Virus record (IMG/VR): IMGVR_UViG_3300048592_000456
Span: 1-52,056 of that record
DNA length: 52,056 bases
Strand: one strand, 5' to 3'
Origin: a virus
This document shows, one piece after another, positions 16,377 through 24,696 of the stretch. Position 1 is the stretch's first letter, and every line of letters begins with the position of its first letter. Below the pieces are notes generated by a model. The model saw only the letters and a program-made list of their open reading frames with translations, did not search any database and was not told the origin of the DNA. Both the position numbers and the translations under genes were made by a program.

Positions 16377-16901
16377 TCAATGCACGTGGATGGTGCCCTC
16401 GTACGTGCGCTCCATGACGCCACCGATGACCTTGGACGCCGAGAACGGCCAGCGCCGGCGTTCGACCCGGAGGCTGATGGTCCGGTCGTACCCTTGCAGG
16501 ACGAGTTGCTGGTGGTACACGCGCGGCGTGGTGCCGCACCCTGCCCACGACGTGCCGACGTAGCCCTGCGAGACGATGGCGCCCGACGCGTCCCGTGTGA
16601 CGCCCCAGAGGTACCAGCCGTCCTTCTCCTGCGTGGTGCCGGCGCCCGTGGGCGGTGCGCACCCGACGAAGATGGCCGCGTCGAGCCATCGCCACGCCGG
16701 CTGACCGCCGACCGTGATGATGGCGCACTCCCCGGACTCGCCCGTGCTCGTGGCGATGGGCACCGGGTCATCGGTGGGCGATGTCACCAGCCCGTCACAG
16801 ACGGACGGAGGCGGGTCCTGCGCGGCGACCGGGACCACGCCCGGCACGGCGGTCAGCAGGAGCGCGAGCGCGGCCGCCAGCGCGGCCAGACGGGACCTCA
16901 T
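16377..16901 (-). CDS. Exported protein with signal peptide
   Basis: The 174-residue product starts at ATG 16901, supported by GGAGGGTGACCCG. MRSR, an Ala/Leu-rich hydrophobic core and VPVAAQDPP form a clear Sec signal peptide with cleavage near residue 27-30. The mature part has four Cys (SVCDGL, GECAI, VGCAPP, AGCGTT) that could form two disulfides, and Trp/Tyr-rich beta segments (DGWYLWGVTRD). It lies among late genes between terminase and portal. A role at the host envelope, such as blocking superinfection, is inference; no family recognised. Confidence 0.75.
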   Translation of the reverse strand: MRSRLAALAAALALLLTAVPGVVPVAAQDPPPSVCDGLVTSPTDDPVPIATSTGESGECAIITVGGQPAWRWLDAAIFVGCAPPTGAGTTQEKDGWYLWGVTRDASGAIVSQGYVGTSWAGCGTTPRVYHQQLVLQGYDRTISLRVERRRWPFSASKVIGGVMERTYEGTIHVH

Positions 16902-16958
16902 CGGGTCACCCTCCATGGCTCGGGCCGGTCGCCGGCGGCGCCGGTCCCGCGGCCCATC

Positions 16959-17156
16959 CTACACGCCGTCCGCCGGCTCATCCCGGCCGTCCGTCCGGCC
17001 GACGTGCCACGCGCCGCAGGCACACGCGTACGCCCAGAACGGCCAGCCCATGACCCGCGAGAGCCGCCGGGCGTGGTGCTCCGCGAGGGACCGCCGGCCG
17101 TAGGGCACCTTGGGCACGCCGTCCCGGGTGCGGTGCGCCCACCCGTGCCGGCCCAC
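16959..17156 (-). CDS. Small Cys/His protein after terminase
   Basis: This 65-residue protein starts at GTG 17156, 4 bases past the terminase stop. HGWAHRTRDG at the start and FWAYACACGAWHVGR near the end give paired Cys and His residues that may bind one zinc. Basic overall. Possibly a packaging accessory by position, but nothing in the sequence proves it. Confidence 0.65.
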   Translation of the reverse strand: MGRHGWAHRTRDGVPKVPYGRRSLAEHHARRLSRVMGWPFWAYACACGAWHVGRTDGRDEPADGV

Positions 17157-17160
17157 GTGG

Positions 17161-18699
17161 TCAGAACCCGCCGCCGATGTCCAGCGGGTCGTCATACACG
17201 ATGTAGCCCTCCAAGTCCTCCGGCTCGGGCAGCGCGAACGCCTGCACGACGGCATCGCCCTTGTCCGTGGAGCGGCCGAGGCGCTTGCGGATGTCATCCT
17301 TCGACTCGATGACGAGACGGCCGCCGGCGCCGACCCGGTAGAGCGGCGTCACGAGGTCCCCGATGAGGTCATCGTCGGGCGGCAGGGCGATGGTGCTATC
17401 GAAGGCCGGGTCCAGCGCCTCGCGCAGATGCCACCACGCGGCCGCGCGGCGGTTCGCGAAGCCCAGCTCCCCCGACCGGTCAACGTGCTGCGACCGGCCC
17501 GCCGCGTTGAAGGCGACGATGCGCCGCCAGCCCTGCGCCCGTAGGATGTCCACGACGCCGGCGCCGAGCCCGATGACATCGACCACGGCCTCAGCGTGGG
17601 CCATGTTCTGCCCGGATGCCCGGAGCACGCCGGCGACCCGGCCGGCCGTCTGTGCGGTGTCCTCGCGATGGTGCGCGTCGATGCGGCTGATGGCGTCCCC
17701 GTGCCGGACCGCGAGCACCGTCCGGTCCTCGCCGTAGCGCGCCACGTCCACGCCCACGTTGACGAAGGGAGCGTACCCGCCGGCGAGGTCCCGCCAGCGC
17801 TCCACGGCCTTCTCCACCCATGCGAGGGGGATGACCACGTTGGCGTCCTCGGCCGCGAACTCGCCCAGCACGCGGTTGCGGTAGATGGCCGAGTCGGGTC
17901 CCCACTGCCGGGCGCGCTGGGCCGCCCATTCCTCGCTGATGCGACCCGCCGCCATCGCCTCCGCGAGCGTGACGTGCTTGGCCCACCAGTCCTCGTAGCC
18001 GGGCCGCCGGTGGTGGATGTCCGCGAAGCGCCCGACCGGCGCGCCCGGCGTCGAGCCCGCCCATGCGAAGGCGTCACGTCCCGCCACGCCGGCGCCCGAG
18101 AACGCGCCCTCCGACGCATCGAAGGTGGCCGGCAGGATGGACTTGGCCTCGTCGTACACGTAGAGCAGTTGGTCCGCGTGCGCGCCCTCGATGAGTTCCG
18201 GGCGGTTCGACGCGACCGCGAACGCCTGCCCGGACCGGAGCTTGATGGACATCTGGAGCAACTCCGACCCCTCGCGCCACCGGAGCGCCGGCGACACGAC
18301 GCGCGGGTACCACTTGTGGACCTCGGGCCAGAGGAAGTTGCGCAACTGGCTCCACGAGCCCGCCGTCGTGACCACCTTCCAGTCCACGCCGGCGCGTTCC
18401 CGGGTGTCCACGAACCAGAGGATGACCCACGATGACAGGGCGGTCTTGCCGAGCCCGTGGGGTCCGCGGGCGGACGCGCGCCGGCGCTCGCCCAGCATGT
18501 GGAGCGCCTCCAACTGGTACTCGGTCGGCCGCTCGCCCGGGTCGAAGCGCACGCGGTCCATGACCCAGCGGTCGGGGTCATACCAGTAGTCGCGTGGTCG
18601 GCTCTTGACGGGAGCACGGAGACGCGCGGCGGCGAGTGGCAGCACCGCCAGCAGCGCGTCTCCCGGCATCATCCGGCCGGCCGTCGTGCGACCGGCCAC
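17161..18699 (-). CDS. terL: Terminase large subunit
   Basis: This 512-residue motor and nuclease packages DNA into proheads. Walker A is RGPHGLGKT (residues 78-86), Walker B LLYVYDEA (178-185), followed by the coupling-motif region GSTPGAP. The RNase H-like nuclease domain starts with NVGVDVARYGEDRT (Asp318) and ends with an acidic DKGDAVVQAFA near the C-terminus. It starts 4 bases after the small-subunit stop. All key residues are present, so it should be active. Confidence 0.95.
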   Translation of the reverse strand: MAGRTTAGRMMPGDALLAVLPLAAARLRAPVKSRPRDYWYDPDRWVMDRVRFDPGERPTEYQLEALHMLGERRRASARGPHGLGKTALSSWVILWFVDTRERAGVDWKVVTTAGSWSQLRNFLWPEVHKWYPRVVSPALRWREGSELLQMSIKLRSGQAFAVASNRPELIEGAHADQLLYVYDEAKSILPATFDASEGAFSGAGVAGRDAFAWAGSTPGAPVGRFADIHHRRPGYEDWWAKHVTLAEAMAAGRISEEWAAQRARQWGPDSAIYRNRVLGEFAAEDANVVIPLAWVEKAVERWRDLAGGYAPFVNVGVDVARYGEDRTVLAVRHGDAISRIDAHHREDTAQTAGRVAGVLRASGQNMAHAEAVVDVIGLGAGVVDILRAQGWRRIVAFNAAGRSQHVDRSGELGFANRRAAAWWHLREALDPAFDSTIALPPDDDLIGDLVTPLYRVGAGGRLVIESKDDIRKRLGRSTDKGDAVVQAFALPEPEDLEGYIVYDDPLDIGGGF

Positions 18700-18702
18700 G
18701 GG

Positions 18703-19164
18703 TCAGCCCCCCCGCATGACCGCAGCGTGCTCGGCCAGCAGCGCCTCGGCCTCCGCGATGAGCGCGTCGGCGTCGAGCCCGTGCTCGGACGCGTACCGCT
18801 CGACGGCCTGTCGCACGTCCACGGTCACGCGTCGCCCGAACTCGTGCGGTCGGCGCCGCTCCAGCCACCACATGGCCGTCTGGGGGTTGGGCTTGACCTC
18901 GGCCCGGATGACGTTGCCGGCATCGTCGTACTGCGCCGGTCGCCCGAAGGCGTCATCCATGACCACGGCCGTCGCCCGGATGGCGGCTGTCGCCTCGGCC
19001 TCGTCGCACGCGCGTTGGACAGCGGCGGATGCGACACACCAGCGTTGCAGCGTCCGCACGTCCATGCCGGCGTACACCGCCGCGTCCGTCCGCGTGGCAC
19101 CGGAGCGCAGCGCCCGCGTGATGACCTCCAGCCGCTCCGGCGTGCGCAGCGTCTTGGCGCTCAT
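18703..19164 (-). CDS. terS: Terminase small subunit
   Basis: This 153-residue protein has an N-terminal helix-turn-helix, SGATRTDAAVYAGMDVRTLQRWC, typical of DNA-recognising small terminases. A helical AEATAAIRATAVVMDDAF, the PNPQTAMWWLERRRPHEFGRR segment common in this family, and a helical oligomerisation tail follow. ATGA-coupled to the gene before it and directly upstream of terL. Confidence 0.92.
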   Translation of the reverse strand: MSAKTLRTPERLEVITRALRSGATRTDAAVYAGMDVRTLQRWCVASAAVQRACDEAEATAAIRATAVVMDDAFGRPAQYDDAGNVIRAEVKPNPQTAMWWLERRRPHEFGRRVTVDVRQAVERYASEHGLDADALIAEAEALLAEHAAVMRGG

Positions 19165-19796
19165 TCGGGCACCGCCTCCACCACGGCGTAGACCTCGGGG
19201 ATGCCGGCGACCGACAGGATGCGGGCGAGCGCCTTGGGGCTGATGCGCACGACGTACATCGTGCTACCGGGTCCGCCCTCCGCGATGCCGCGCCGCTCCT
19301 GCTCCTGCGCGACGTGGCCGGCCTCGCGGCGGGTCACCTTCCGCTCGTCACGGGTCGGCGGGGCGGCCATGTCCGCCCGGATGCCGACCGGTGCGGGCGC
19401 GTCGCCCATGGATGCGGTCGCGTAGTGCCACGGGTTGCCGCAGCCGACGATGGGGACGGCCGCGCCGTCATCCGGGTCCGTGACCTCGGCCTGCCAGTCG
19501 GGACCGAGCCGCACGACGGCCGCGGGGTCGGGGCAGCCCTCGATGGCGCACCCGGCGACGGTCACCATCCGCCACTTCTCGTAGCCGCCCATCGGCTCGC
19601 CCGGTGCGGCGATGGCCTGACCCGGGCGCACGGTGTCCGTCTCGCCGTCGTCATCCTCCACCACGGGCACGGCGTCGCCCTCCACGATGGTCGGAGCGGC
19701 CTCGGAGGGGTCATCCGGGGTGGATGGAGCGGCCGGGGTCGTCTCGGGTCGCTCCGTGGCCTGCGTGGGCCGCTGCGTGGGCTTCCTGCGCGTCAT
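19161..19796 (-). CDS. Hypothetical protein with Cys/His cluster before terminase
   Basis: This 211-residue protein has a low-complexity Thr/Pro/Glu/Asp N-terminus (about 70 residues), then a domain with MVTVAGCAIEGCPDPAAVVRLG and IVGCGNPWHYAT, three Cys and a His suited to a zinc site. A charged helix and a beta C-terminus (YVVRISPKALARIL) follow. It is ATGA-coupled to the ParB-like gene upstream and terS downstream. No known family recognised. Confidence 0.72.
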   Translation of the reverse strand: MTRRKPTQRPTQATERPETTPAAPSTPDDPSEAAPTIVEGDAVPVVEDDDGETDTVRPGQAIAAPGEPMGGYEKWRMVTVAGCAIEGCPDPAAVVRLGPDWQAEVTDPDDGAAVPIVGCGNPWHYATASMGDAPAPVGIRADMAAPPTRDERKVTRREAGHVAQEQERRGIAEGGPGSTMYVVRISPKALARILSVAGIPEVYAVVEAVPE

Positions 19797-20407
19797 CGGG
19801 TACCTCCACGGACGGTCCGGGGTCGGCCCGGCTCGCCCCTCTGCTCGTCGGTCACGTCCGCGGGGTCGGCCGTGGTCCATCCCTTGCTGAACCCGGTCGC
19901 CCCGAGGGTGCCGCGCTTGGTCATGCGCCCATGGTCCATGAGCCGGTCAACCTCCTCATCGTCCATGCCGAGCCGGTGGGCGATGTCCGGTCGGGAGACA
20001 CCCATGGCGGCGAGGTCGTTCACGATGTCGGCCATGCGGATGACGGCGTGGGAGCCTCGGGCGCGGTTGTGCCGGATGGTCGCCATCCGCTGCGTCGCCG
20101 GGTCGATGTCCGCGAGGCGCACGACGGGCACGAGCCCGCCGGCGAGCGCGGCTACATCGGGGTCCGTGGTGCCCAGCGTCCACCGGTGGAAGCCATCGAC
20201 AATCTCGCCGTCGCGGCGCGCCACGATGGGCTGCGTCCAGCCGTTCTCCAGCAGCGAGAGCCGGAGCAGCGCCAACTCGGGCCGGGCGACCTTGTTGGGG
20301 TTGTAGTCGTTTGCCCGGAGGGTCCGCGGGTCCACCCACTCGACGGAGGCGAGGGGCTGCGTGGACGGGTCGCCCGATGGCGCCCGGATGATGGGTTCGT
20401 CCGTCAC
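19793..20407 (-). CDS. ParB N-terminal domain protein, IbrB-like
   Basis: This 204-residue protein has the ParB/Srx fold: VDPRTLRANDYNPNKV, LRLSLLENGWTQPIVARRD, EIVDGFHRW (the G-x-HR motif), then the segment RMATIRHNRARGSH typical of phage/IbrB-type members. A helix-turn-helix-like region (MGVSRPDIAHRLGMDDEEVDRL) follows. It overlaps the PAPS-reductase-like gene by ATGA. IbrA/IbrB pairs of exactly this composition are known as gene regulators in E. coli; other ParB-fold proteins are nucleases, CTPases or serine kinases, so the reaction is open. Confidence 0.85.
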   Translation of the reverse strand: MTDEPIIRAPSGDPSTQPLASVEWVDPRTLRANDYNPNKVARPELALLRLSLLENGWTQPIVARRDGEIVDGFHRWTLGTTDPDVAALAGGLVPVVRLADIDPATQRMATIRHNRARGSHAVIRMADIVNDLAAMGVSRPDIAHRLGMDDEEVDRLMDHGRMTKRGTLGATGFSKGWTTADPADVTDEQRGEPGRPRTVRGGTR

Positions 20408-21657
20408 GGGATGACCTCCGCTATGCGCCCGGATGCCGTGAGCGCGGCTATCTCGGCCTCGTACTCGCGCCGGCGTCGCACCGCGTCATCCGCGCCGCCC
20501 GCCGCCGTCTCCTTGCGGCCCTTCACGTCGCCCCGGACCGCGATGCGGAGCACGAGGGACCACGAGACACCGCAGCAGGGGCACCGCGCCTTCTCCGCGA
20601 GCGGCGTCGTGGAGCGCTTGTAGTGGCGCCGGAGGAACGATGCCACCCGGTCGGCCACGTACGGCTGGAACGCCGGCGGCTGCCGGTCGATGTGGTGCCG
20701 GATGAACTCGGTCCATGGGAGCCCGTCCGGCTTGGGCGGCAGACCACCGAACGCCCATAGCTCCGTCCGCGAGTAGCGCGCGGCGGCGGCGGCGCCCGGG
20801 ACCCGGTAGGCCATCCGGTCCCAGATGTCCGGGAAGCACTGCGCGAACATGTCGAGGTTGCGCAGCGGTTCCTCGCCATACGGCGGCGCGCACCGCTGCG
20901 CCCGGTGGGGGATGCCCAGCATCTCCATCGCGTCATACGCGCGGTTGTAGTCCCAGCCGAGCAGCGCCGGCGCGAGCCACACGTCCGGGACCGTCCAGTC
21001 GTACGCCGGGTAGACCTTCGTCACGTTGCCGGCCTCCGTCGCGCCGCCCGCGCGGGTCATCCACGGGTCGTGGAGGTGGTGCGTGATGGCGCGCCGGCGG
21101 TTGACCGACTCATCCGCCCGGATGCCCATCACGAGCGCGACGGCGCCGAGCCGGGCAGGGTGCAGGAGCCCGTTGATGTCCGGGATGGTCAGCCGCGCGT
21201 CGGGGTCATCGTGGAGGTAGCCCGGGACCGTCGTGATGGCCTCCGGCGGGAGCGGCCGGACCCAGAGGTCACGCGCCTCCGGTGCCCACGGGTACCACCA
21301 CGGCGACGTGGACGAGCACGCGTTCCGGTGCCGCACGGGGACGCAGTACCACTCCAAGTCCACGTCTGGTAGCTGGGCCACCCGGCGGACATACTGCTCC
21401 GTCTCGTAGGGGATGGCCTCCTCATCGAAGTGGATGACGCGGAGCCGCTGCCCGCGCCGGCGCGCCTCATCGAGCGCGAGGTTCAGGACCACGGTGGAGT
21501 CCTTCCCGCCGCTGAACGAGACAACCACGTGGTCGAACCGGTCGAACGTCTCGGCCATGCGCTCGCGGCCGAGCGTGAGCACGTCCTTCTCGACGGCGAC
21601 CGTATCCCAGCCCTTGCGCCGCTTCCCGGTGTACGGGTTGAGCGGCCGGCCCGCCAC
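20404..21657 (-). CDS. PAPS reductase / DndC-like ATP-pyrophosphatase, IbrA-like
   Basis: This 417-residue protein has the PP-loop SFSGGKDST at residues 47-55, a downstream HFDEE segment, ALVMGIRADESVNRR, and YPAYDWTVPDVW, the layout of phage and IbrA-type PAPS reductase-domain proteins. A C-terminal CPCCGVSW could bind zinc or a metal cluster. It is much longer than assimilatory CysH and lacks a recognisable C-terminal ECGLH, so a role in sulfate assimilation is unlikely; AMP-forming activation of a substrate, nucleic-acid modification or regulation is more probable. Coupled to the ParB partner downstream. Confidence 0.85.
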   Translation of the reverse strand: MAGRPLNPYTGKRRKGWDTVAVEKDVLTLGRERMAETFDRFDHVVVSFSGGKDSTVVLNLALDEARRRGQRLRVIHFDEEAIPYETEQYVRRVAQLPDVDLEWYCVPVRHRNACSSTSPWWYPWAPEARDLWVRPLPPEAITTVPGYLHDDPDARLTIPDINGLLHPARLGAVALVMGIRADESVNRRRAITHHLHDPWMTRAGGATEAGNVTKVYPAYDWTVPDVWLAPALLGWDYNRAYDAMEMLGIPHRAQRCAPPYGEEPLRNLDMFAQCFPDIWDRMAYRVPGAAAAARYSRTELWAFGGLPPKPDGLPWTEFIRHHIDRQPPAFQPYVADRVASFLRRHYKRSTTPLAEKARCPCCGVSWSLVLRIAVRGDVKGRKETAAGGADDAVRRRREYEAEIAALTASGRIAEVIP

Positions 21658-21663
21658 GGCGGG

Positions 21664-22179
21664 CTACCCGGGGCGCCGGACGGTCGGCCGGCGCGGGCAC
21701 TCGATACTGTGCTCGTCCGACGCCTCGCCGGCGCCGCAGAGGCACATGGGTCCGCCGTCCGCGTGCATCGGGACCATGACCCGGGTGCCGTGCCAGTCGG
21801 TCGGGACCATCCGCTCGGGACTGTCCACGGCCTTGTGCGGCGCGCCGATGGACACGAGCACGTGCCCACGCTCCGTCGCGCCCACGGCGTGCGGGACGTT
21901 GCCGGGGATGAGGTAGAGGTCGCCCGGCCGGACGATGTACGTCTCGCGGTCGATGCTGATGCTCCCCTCCCCGTCGATGCACAGGAGCAGATGGTCGCCC
22001 GGGTGCGCGTGCACCGGGAACGAGTGGAGCGGCGGGACCCACAGCACGTCGGCGCCCAGCACGTCTCCGGCGGATGCCATCAGGGGGAGCCCCGACGCCG
22101 TGGCGCCATGGACCGCGAGCGCGTCGGCCGGCGGTCGCTTCGGGATGTCGAACAGGACGTTGACGATGGTCGGCTTCAC
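21664..22179 (-). CDS. Cupin-domain protein
   Basis: This 171-residue protein has the two cupin motifs: FPVHAHPGDHLLLCIDGEG (about residues 54-72, metal ligands H57, H59, H63) and PGDLYLIPGNVPHAVGA (85-101, last His ligand). An RmlC-like barrel with a metal site is expected; many such proteins are small-molecule binders or dioxygenases. The tail carries MCLCGAG...SIECP, two Cys pairs. It starts by GTGA overlap after the ParB-like gene and is followed by the PAPS-reductase-like gene 6 bases on, so the three are one operon. Confidence 0.85.
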   Translation of the reverse strand: MKPTIVNVLFDIPKRPPADALAVHGATASGLPLMASAGDVLGADVLWVPPLHSFPVHAHPGDHLLLCIDGEGSISIDRETYIVRPGDLYLIPGNVPHAVGATERGHVLVSIGAPHKAVDSPERMVPTDWHGTRVMVPMHADGGPMCLCGAGEASDEHSIECPRRPTVRRPG

Positions 22180-22886
22180 GCGATGCGCTCCCACTGCTCG
22201 ATGATGGCGAGCAGGGCGGCCGGCTGGGTCATCCCCGGGGTCCGGTCCTGCACGCTCTTGACGGCCGCCATCACGCGGTCACGGTCCGCCGGCGCGAAGG
22301 TGAAGGCCACCGTGACGAACAGCCCGGGGTCCACTCCCGCCGCGATGGCGGACGGTGCGTCGAGGGTCGGGCGCCCGCCCTCCGGGTGGAGCCCGGAGCC
22401 GGGCGCGATGCCCGGCTTCGGGTCCGCGTAGGACGTGAGGAACGAGGTCGCGGCGTTCGCGATGCGCCCGGTGGTCCGCAGGAGGTCATCCACGTCATCG
22501 CGGTCCCACGCGGTGCCGGCGAGCGTGCCGGCGTTCGCCAACTCGGTCAGGAGGTCCGCGAGCCGGTCATCGTCATCCCGGCCGCGGTCGTGGGTCCGGT
22601 TGTCCGCGAGCATGATGCGGAGCGCCGTCTCGTCATCGGTGTCCACCAGCACCGCGTCGATGTCCTTCATCCCGGCCGCCCGGGCAGCGCGCCACGTCGT
22701 GTTGCCCGCGAGGATGACCATGCGCGGGGTCCCATCCGGGAGCGCCCGCTGCACGACGATGGGCCGGTACTGACCGAACGCCCTGATGCTCTCGGTCACG
22801 GCGCCCACGTCGCCCTCGCGGGCGTTCCGGGGATGCGGGGTCAGGTCGCCAAGGGGGACCCGGAGGACCGGGTGTCGGGTATCCAT
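22176..22886 (-). CDS. ParB-like nuclease-domain protein, second paralogue
   Basis: This 236-residue protein is a divergent ParB-fold protein: VPLGDLTPHPRNARE, SIRAFGQYRPIVVQRA, VILAGNTTWRAARAAGM, and the later LADNRTHDRGRDDDDRLADLL. The catalytic-region GNTTWRA replaces the GFHRW seen in the other ParB-like gene. The C-terminal third (FVTVAFTFAPADRDRVMAAVKSV) is a separate ferredoxin-like segment. It lies between the symporter and the cupin in one leftward run. A partition role is unlikely as no ParA is present. Confidence 0.83.
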   Translation of the reverse strand: MDTRHPVLRVPLGDLTPHPRNAREGDVGAVTESIRAFGQYRPIVVQRALPDGTPRMVILAGNTTWRAARAAGMKDIDAVLVDTDDETALRIMLADNRTHDRGRDDDDRLADLLTELANAGTLAGTAWDRDDVDDLLRTTGRIANAATSFLTSYADPKPGIAPGSGLHPEGGRPTLDAPSAIAAGVDPGLFVTVAFTFAPADRDRVMAAVKSVQDRTPGMTQPAALLAIIEQWERIA

Positions 22887-22907
22887 GGCGCGGAGTGTAG
22901 CCCGGTG

Positions 22908-24206
22908 TCAGGTGCGCCGGCGCATCCCCCACGCCGTGAGCCCGCCCGAGAGCGCCCAGACGAGCAGCGACGCCGTGATGATGGCCGGCCACTCGCCCCG
23001 GAGGTTGCCGTAGGCGGACACGGGGAGCCCGATGGCGATGGCGAGCCCGATGCCCCACGCGACCCAGCGGCCGCGCACCCGGTCGGACCGGAGGGTGAGG
23101 ATGGTCGGCCAGAACGTCGAGGCGCGGACCGTCCCGTAGATGATGAACAGACCCACGATGGTCATGCCCGGGATGTTGGCGATGAGCACGCCACCGATGC
23201 CGAGCGCCACCATGCCCCATCGGGCGCGGGTCACGGCGCGCTCCACGTCGCGGGTCCCGTCGTGGCCCACGAGCGAGCCGAAGGCGACCGCCATGGAGTC
23301 GAGGGTGGACACGAGCCCGGCGAGGATGAGCACCGCGAAGGGGATGGTGGTCCATGCCGGGAGGTAGAACTGGACCGTCGTGATGTTCACCGTCTGGGCC
23401 GACTCGACGGGGATGCCGGCGCCGCCGGCGATGAAGCCCAACTGGCCCAGCGTCAGGGGCACCACGGCGAACGCGGCCGCCGCGACGATGAACGCGGCCT
23501 TGACGCGCCCGGCCTCCGTCGCCCACGTGCGCTGCCAGAAGGACTGGTCCCCGAACGGACCCGACAGGAGCCCGATGGTGGTCGGGATGCCGAAGGACAG
23601 GGCGATGAGCAGCGGGTCCTTCCCGGACGTGCCGCCGAACCCGGCGACGGCCGTCGAGTAGCCGCCCGACTCGATGATGACCCACGGCACGATGACCGCC
23701 GCGATGGCGAGGATGATGAGCATCTGGAGCCAGTCGGACGCGAGCGACGCGCGCAGCCCGCCGATGAGCGAGTAGGACAGGGCGAACACGGCGAGCCCGA
23801 TGGTCAGGGGCACGAAGGCGAGCCCGGTCACCTGCGCGATGAACACACCGCCGGCGAGCAACTGGACGGCGAAGGACCCCAGCGCGAGCAAGCCCATCTG
23901 CGTCAGGTAGAGCCGGTGCACCGCCGGCCCGTGGCGGTCGCGCATGTACGCCGGGAGGGTGTAGCCGTCCGGCACGCGCTCCCGGATGAGCGCCGCGAAG
24001 GCCGCGAACAGCAGGAGGCAGAGGACGTTCGGGATGGTGAACCACGCGAGCCCCCAGAGCCCGTTCTGATACGCCTGCTGCGCCGACACGAACAGCGACG
24101 GCGCCCAGACCCAGTTGCTCGCGATGGCGAGCCCGGCGGCGGCGAACGCCACGCGGCGGTGCGCGACGAGGAACCCCTCCTTGCGCTCGATGGCGGATGC
24201 GGTCAT
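22908..24206 (-). CDS. Sodium:solute symporter (SSF) family membrane protein
   Basis: This 432-residue integral membrane protein has about 12 hydrophobic segments, starting near residue 17. SNWVWAPSLFVSAQQAYQNG early on, GLRASLASDWLQMLII in the middle (the family's G-G...TD-QM-like motif) and VSTLDSMAVAFGSL later (the conserved S/T-rich segment before the last helices, sodium-site region) identify the SSF/LeuT-fold group. It is shorter than most bacterial members (about 480-550). Sugar, proline, urea and acetate transporters share the fold, so the substrate cannot be told. The ATG at 24206 has GGGGAGACACCCGACC. No frameshift, so probably functional cargo. Confidence 0.85.
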   Translation of the reverse strand: MTASAIERKEGFLVAHRRVAFAAAGLAIASNWVWAPSLFVSAQQAYQNGLWGLAWFTIPNVLCLLLFAAFAALIRERVPDGYTLPAYMRDRHGPAVHRLYLTQMGLLALGSFAVQLLAGGVFIAQVTGLAFVPLTIGLAVFALSYSLIGGLRASLASDWLQMLIILAIAAVIVPWVIIESGGYSTAVAGFGGTSGKDPLLIALSFGIPTTIGLLSGPFGDQSFWQRTWATEAGRVKAAFIVAAAAFAVVPLTLGQLGFIAGGAGIPVESAQTVNITTVQFYLPAWTTIPFAVLILAGLVSTLDSMAVAFGSLVGHDGTRDVERAVTRARWGMVALGIGGVLIANIPGMTIVGLFIIYGTVRASTFWPTILTLRSDRVRGRWVAWGIGLAIAIGLPVSAYGNLRGEWPAIITASLLVWALSGGLTAWGMRRRT

Positions 24207-24268
24207 GGTCGGGTGTCTCCCCTCATGCCCGGCGCACGCGGCCGGGATGCCGGGAGTCTACGCCGGCC

Positions 24269-24499
24269 CTAGACGGCCTGAGACGGCTCGGGCGGGGCGG
24301 GCGGCGCCATGACACCGGGCGCGGTCGGCTCGGGCGCCAGCGGCCGGTGCTCGGCCATCACGGCGGACGCTGTGCCGTCCGCGTGGCGCATCCGCCGGCC
24401 GGGCGCGCCGCACTCCGGGCAGGACCGGCGGTCGATGCGCCCGCCACCACGGCGCGGCGTGGACATGAAGCACCATCCGACCACGGGGCACGTCAGCAT
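24269..24499 (-). CDS. Small zinc-ribbon-like protein
   Basis: This 76-residue protein has an ATG inside the end of the previous gene (ATGCTGA overlap). CPVVGWCFM and RRSCPECGAPGRRMRH supply Cys pairs for a zinc ribbon; the tail is Pro/Ala-rich. Typical of small early phage proteins; function unknown. A 62-base gap with no visible promoter cassette separates it from the symporter. Confidence 0.65.
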   Translation of the reverse strand: MLTCPVVGWCFMSTPRRGGGRIDRRSCPECGAPGRRMRHADGTASAVMAEHRPLAPEPTAPGVMAPPAPPEPSQAV

Positions 24500-24696
24500 G
24501 TCGCCCAGCAGCGGCCGCACATGCGGATGGTCCCGTCCGTGGACGTGGGCGAGCCCCAGCACCGGCGCTCGCCGGAACGGGACCGCGTGCCGTGGCAGTA
24601 GTGCGTGCACTGACATGACGGGCGCCGGGGTCGGCGGAATAGAGCGCCGCCGAGCGGTCCGGCGCGGCCGCGCTCGGGTCGGGTCAGGTCATCCAC
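24493..24696 (-). CDS. Small Cys-rich protein
   Basis: This 67-residue protein starts at GTG overlapping the previous stop. An Arg/Gly/Pro N-terminus is followed by SCQCTHYCHG and RMCGRCWATC at the end: seven Cys plus a His in 45 residues, enough for one or two zinc sites. Overlaps on both sides mark translational coupling. No family recognised. Confidence 0.62.
   Translation of the reverse strand: MDDLTRPERGRAGPLGGALFRRPRRPSCQCTHYCHGTRSRSGERRCWGSPTSTDGTIRMCGRCWATC

Noticed and set aside
20404-21657. PAPS-reductase-like gene as part of sulfate assimilation
   Set aside because: Too long, no CysH C-terminal motif, no CysD/N/C/I/J genes nearby, and it is coupled to a ParB-fold partner.
22176-22886. 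ParB-like proteins as a plasmid partition system
   Set aside because: No ParA-type ATPase or clustered parS-like palindromes beside them; both lack typical full-length ParB architecture.
22386-24272. A 628-codon open frame on the plus strand opposite the symporter and ParB-like genes
   Set aside because: In very GC-rich DNA the strand opposite a real gene stays open. This one is made of Arg/Gly/His/Asp repeats without any domain, while the minus strand encodes a clear transporter.
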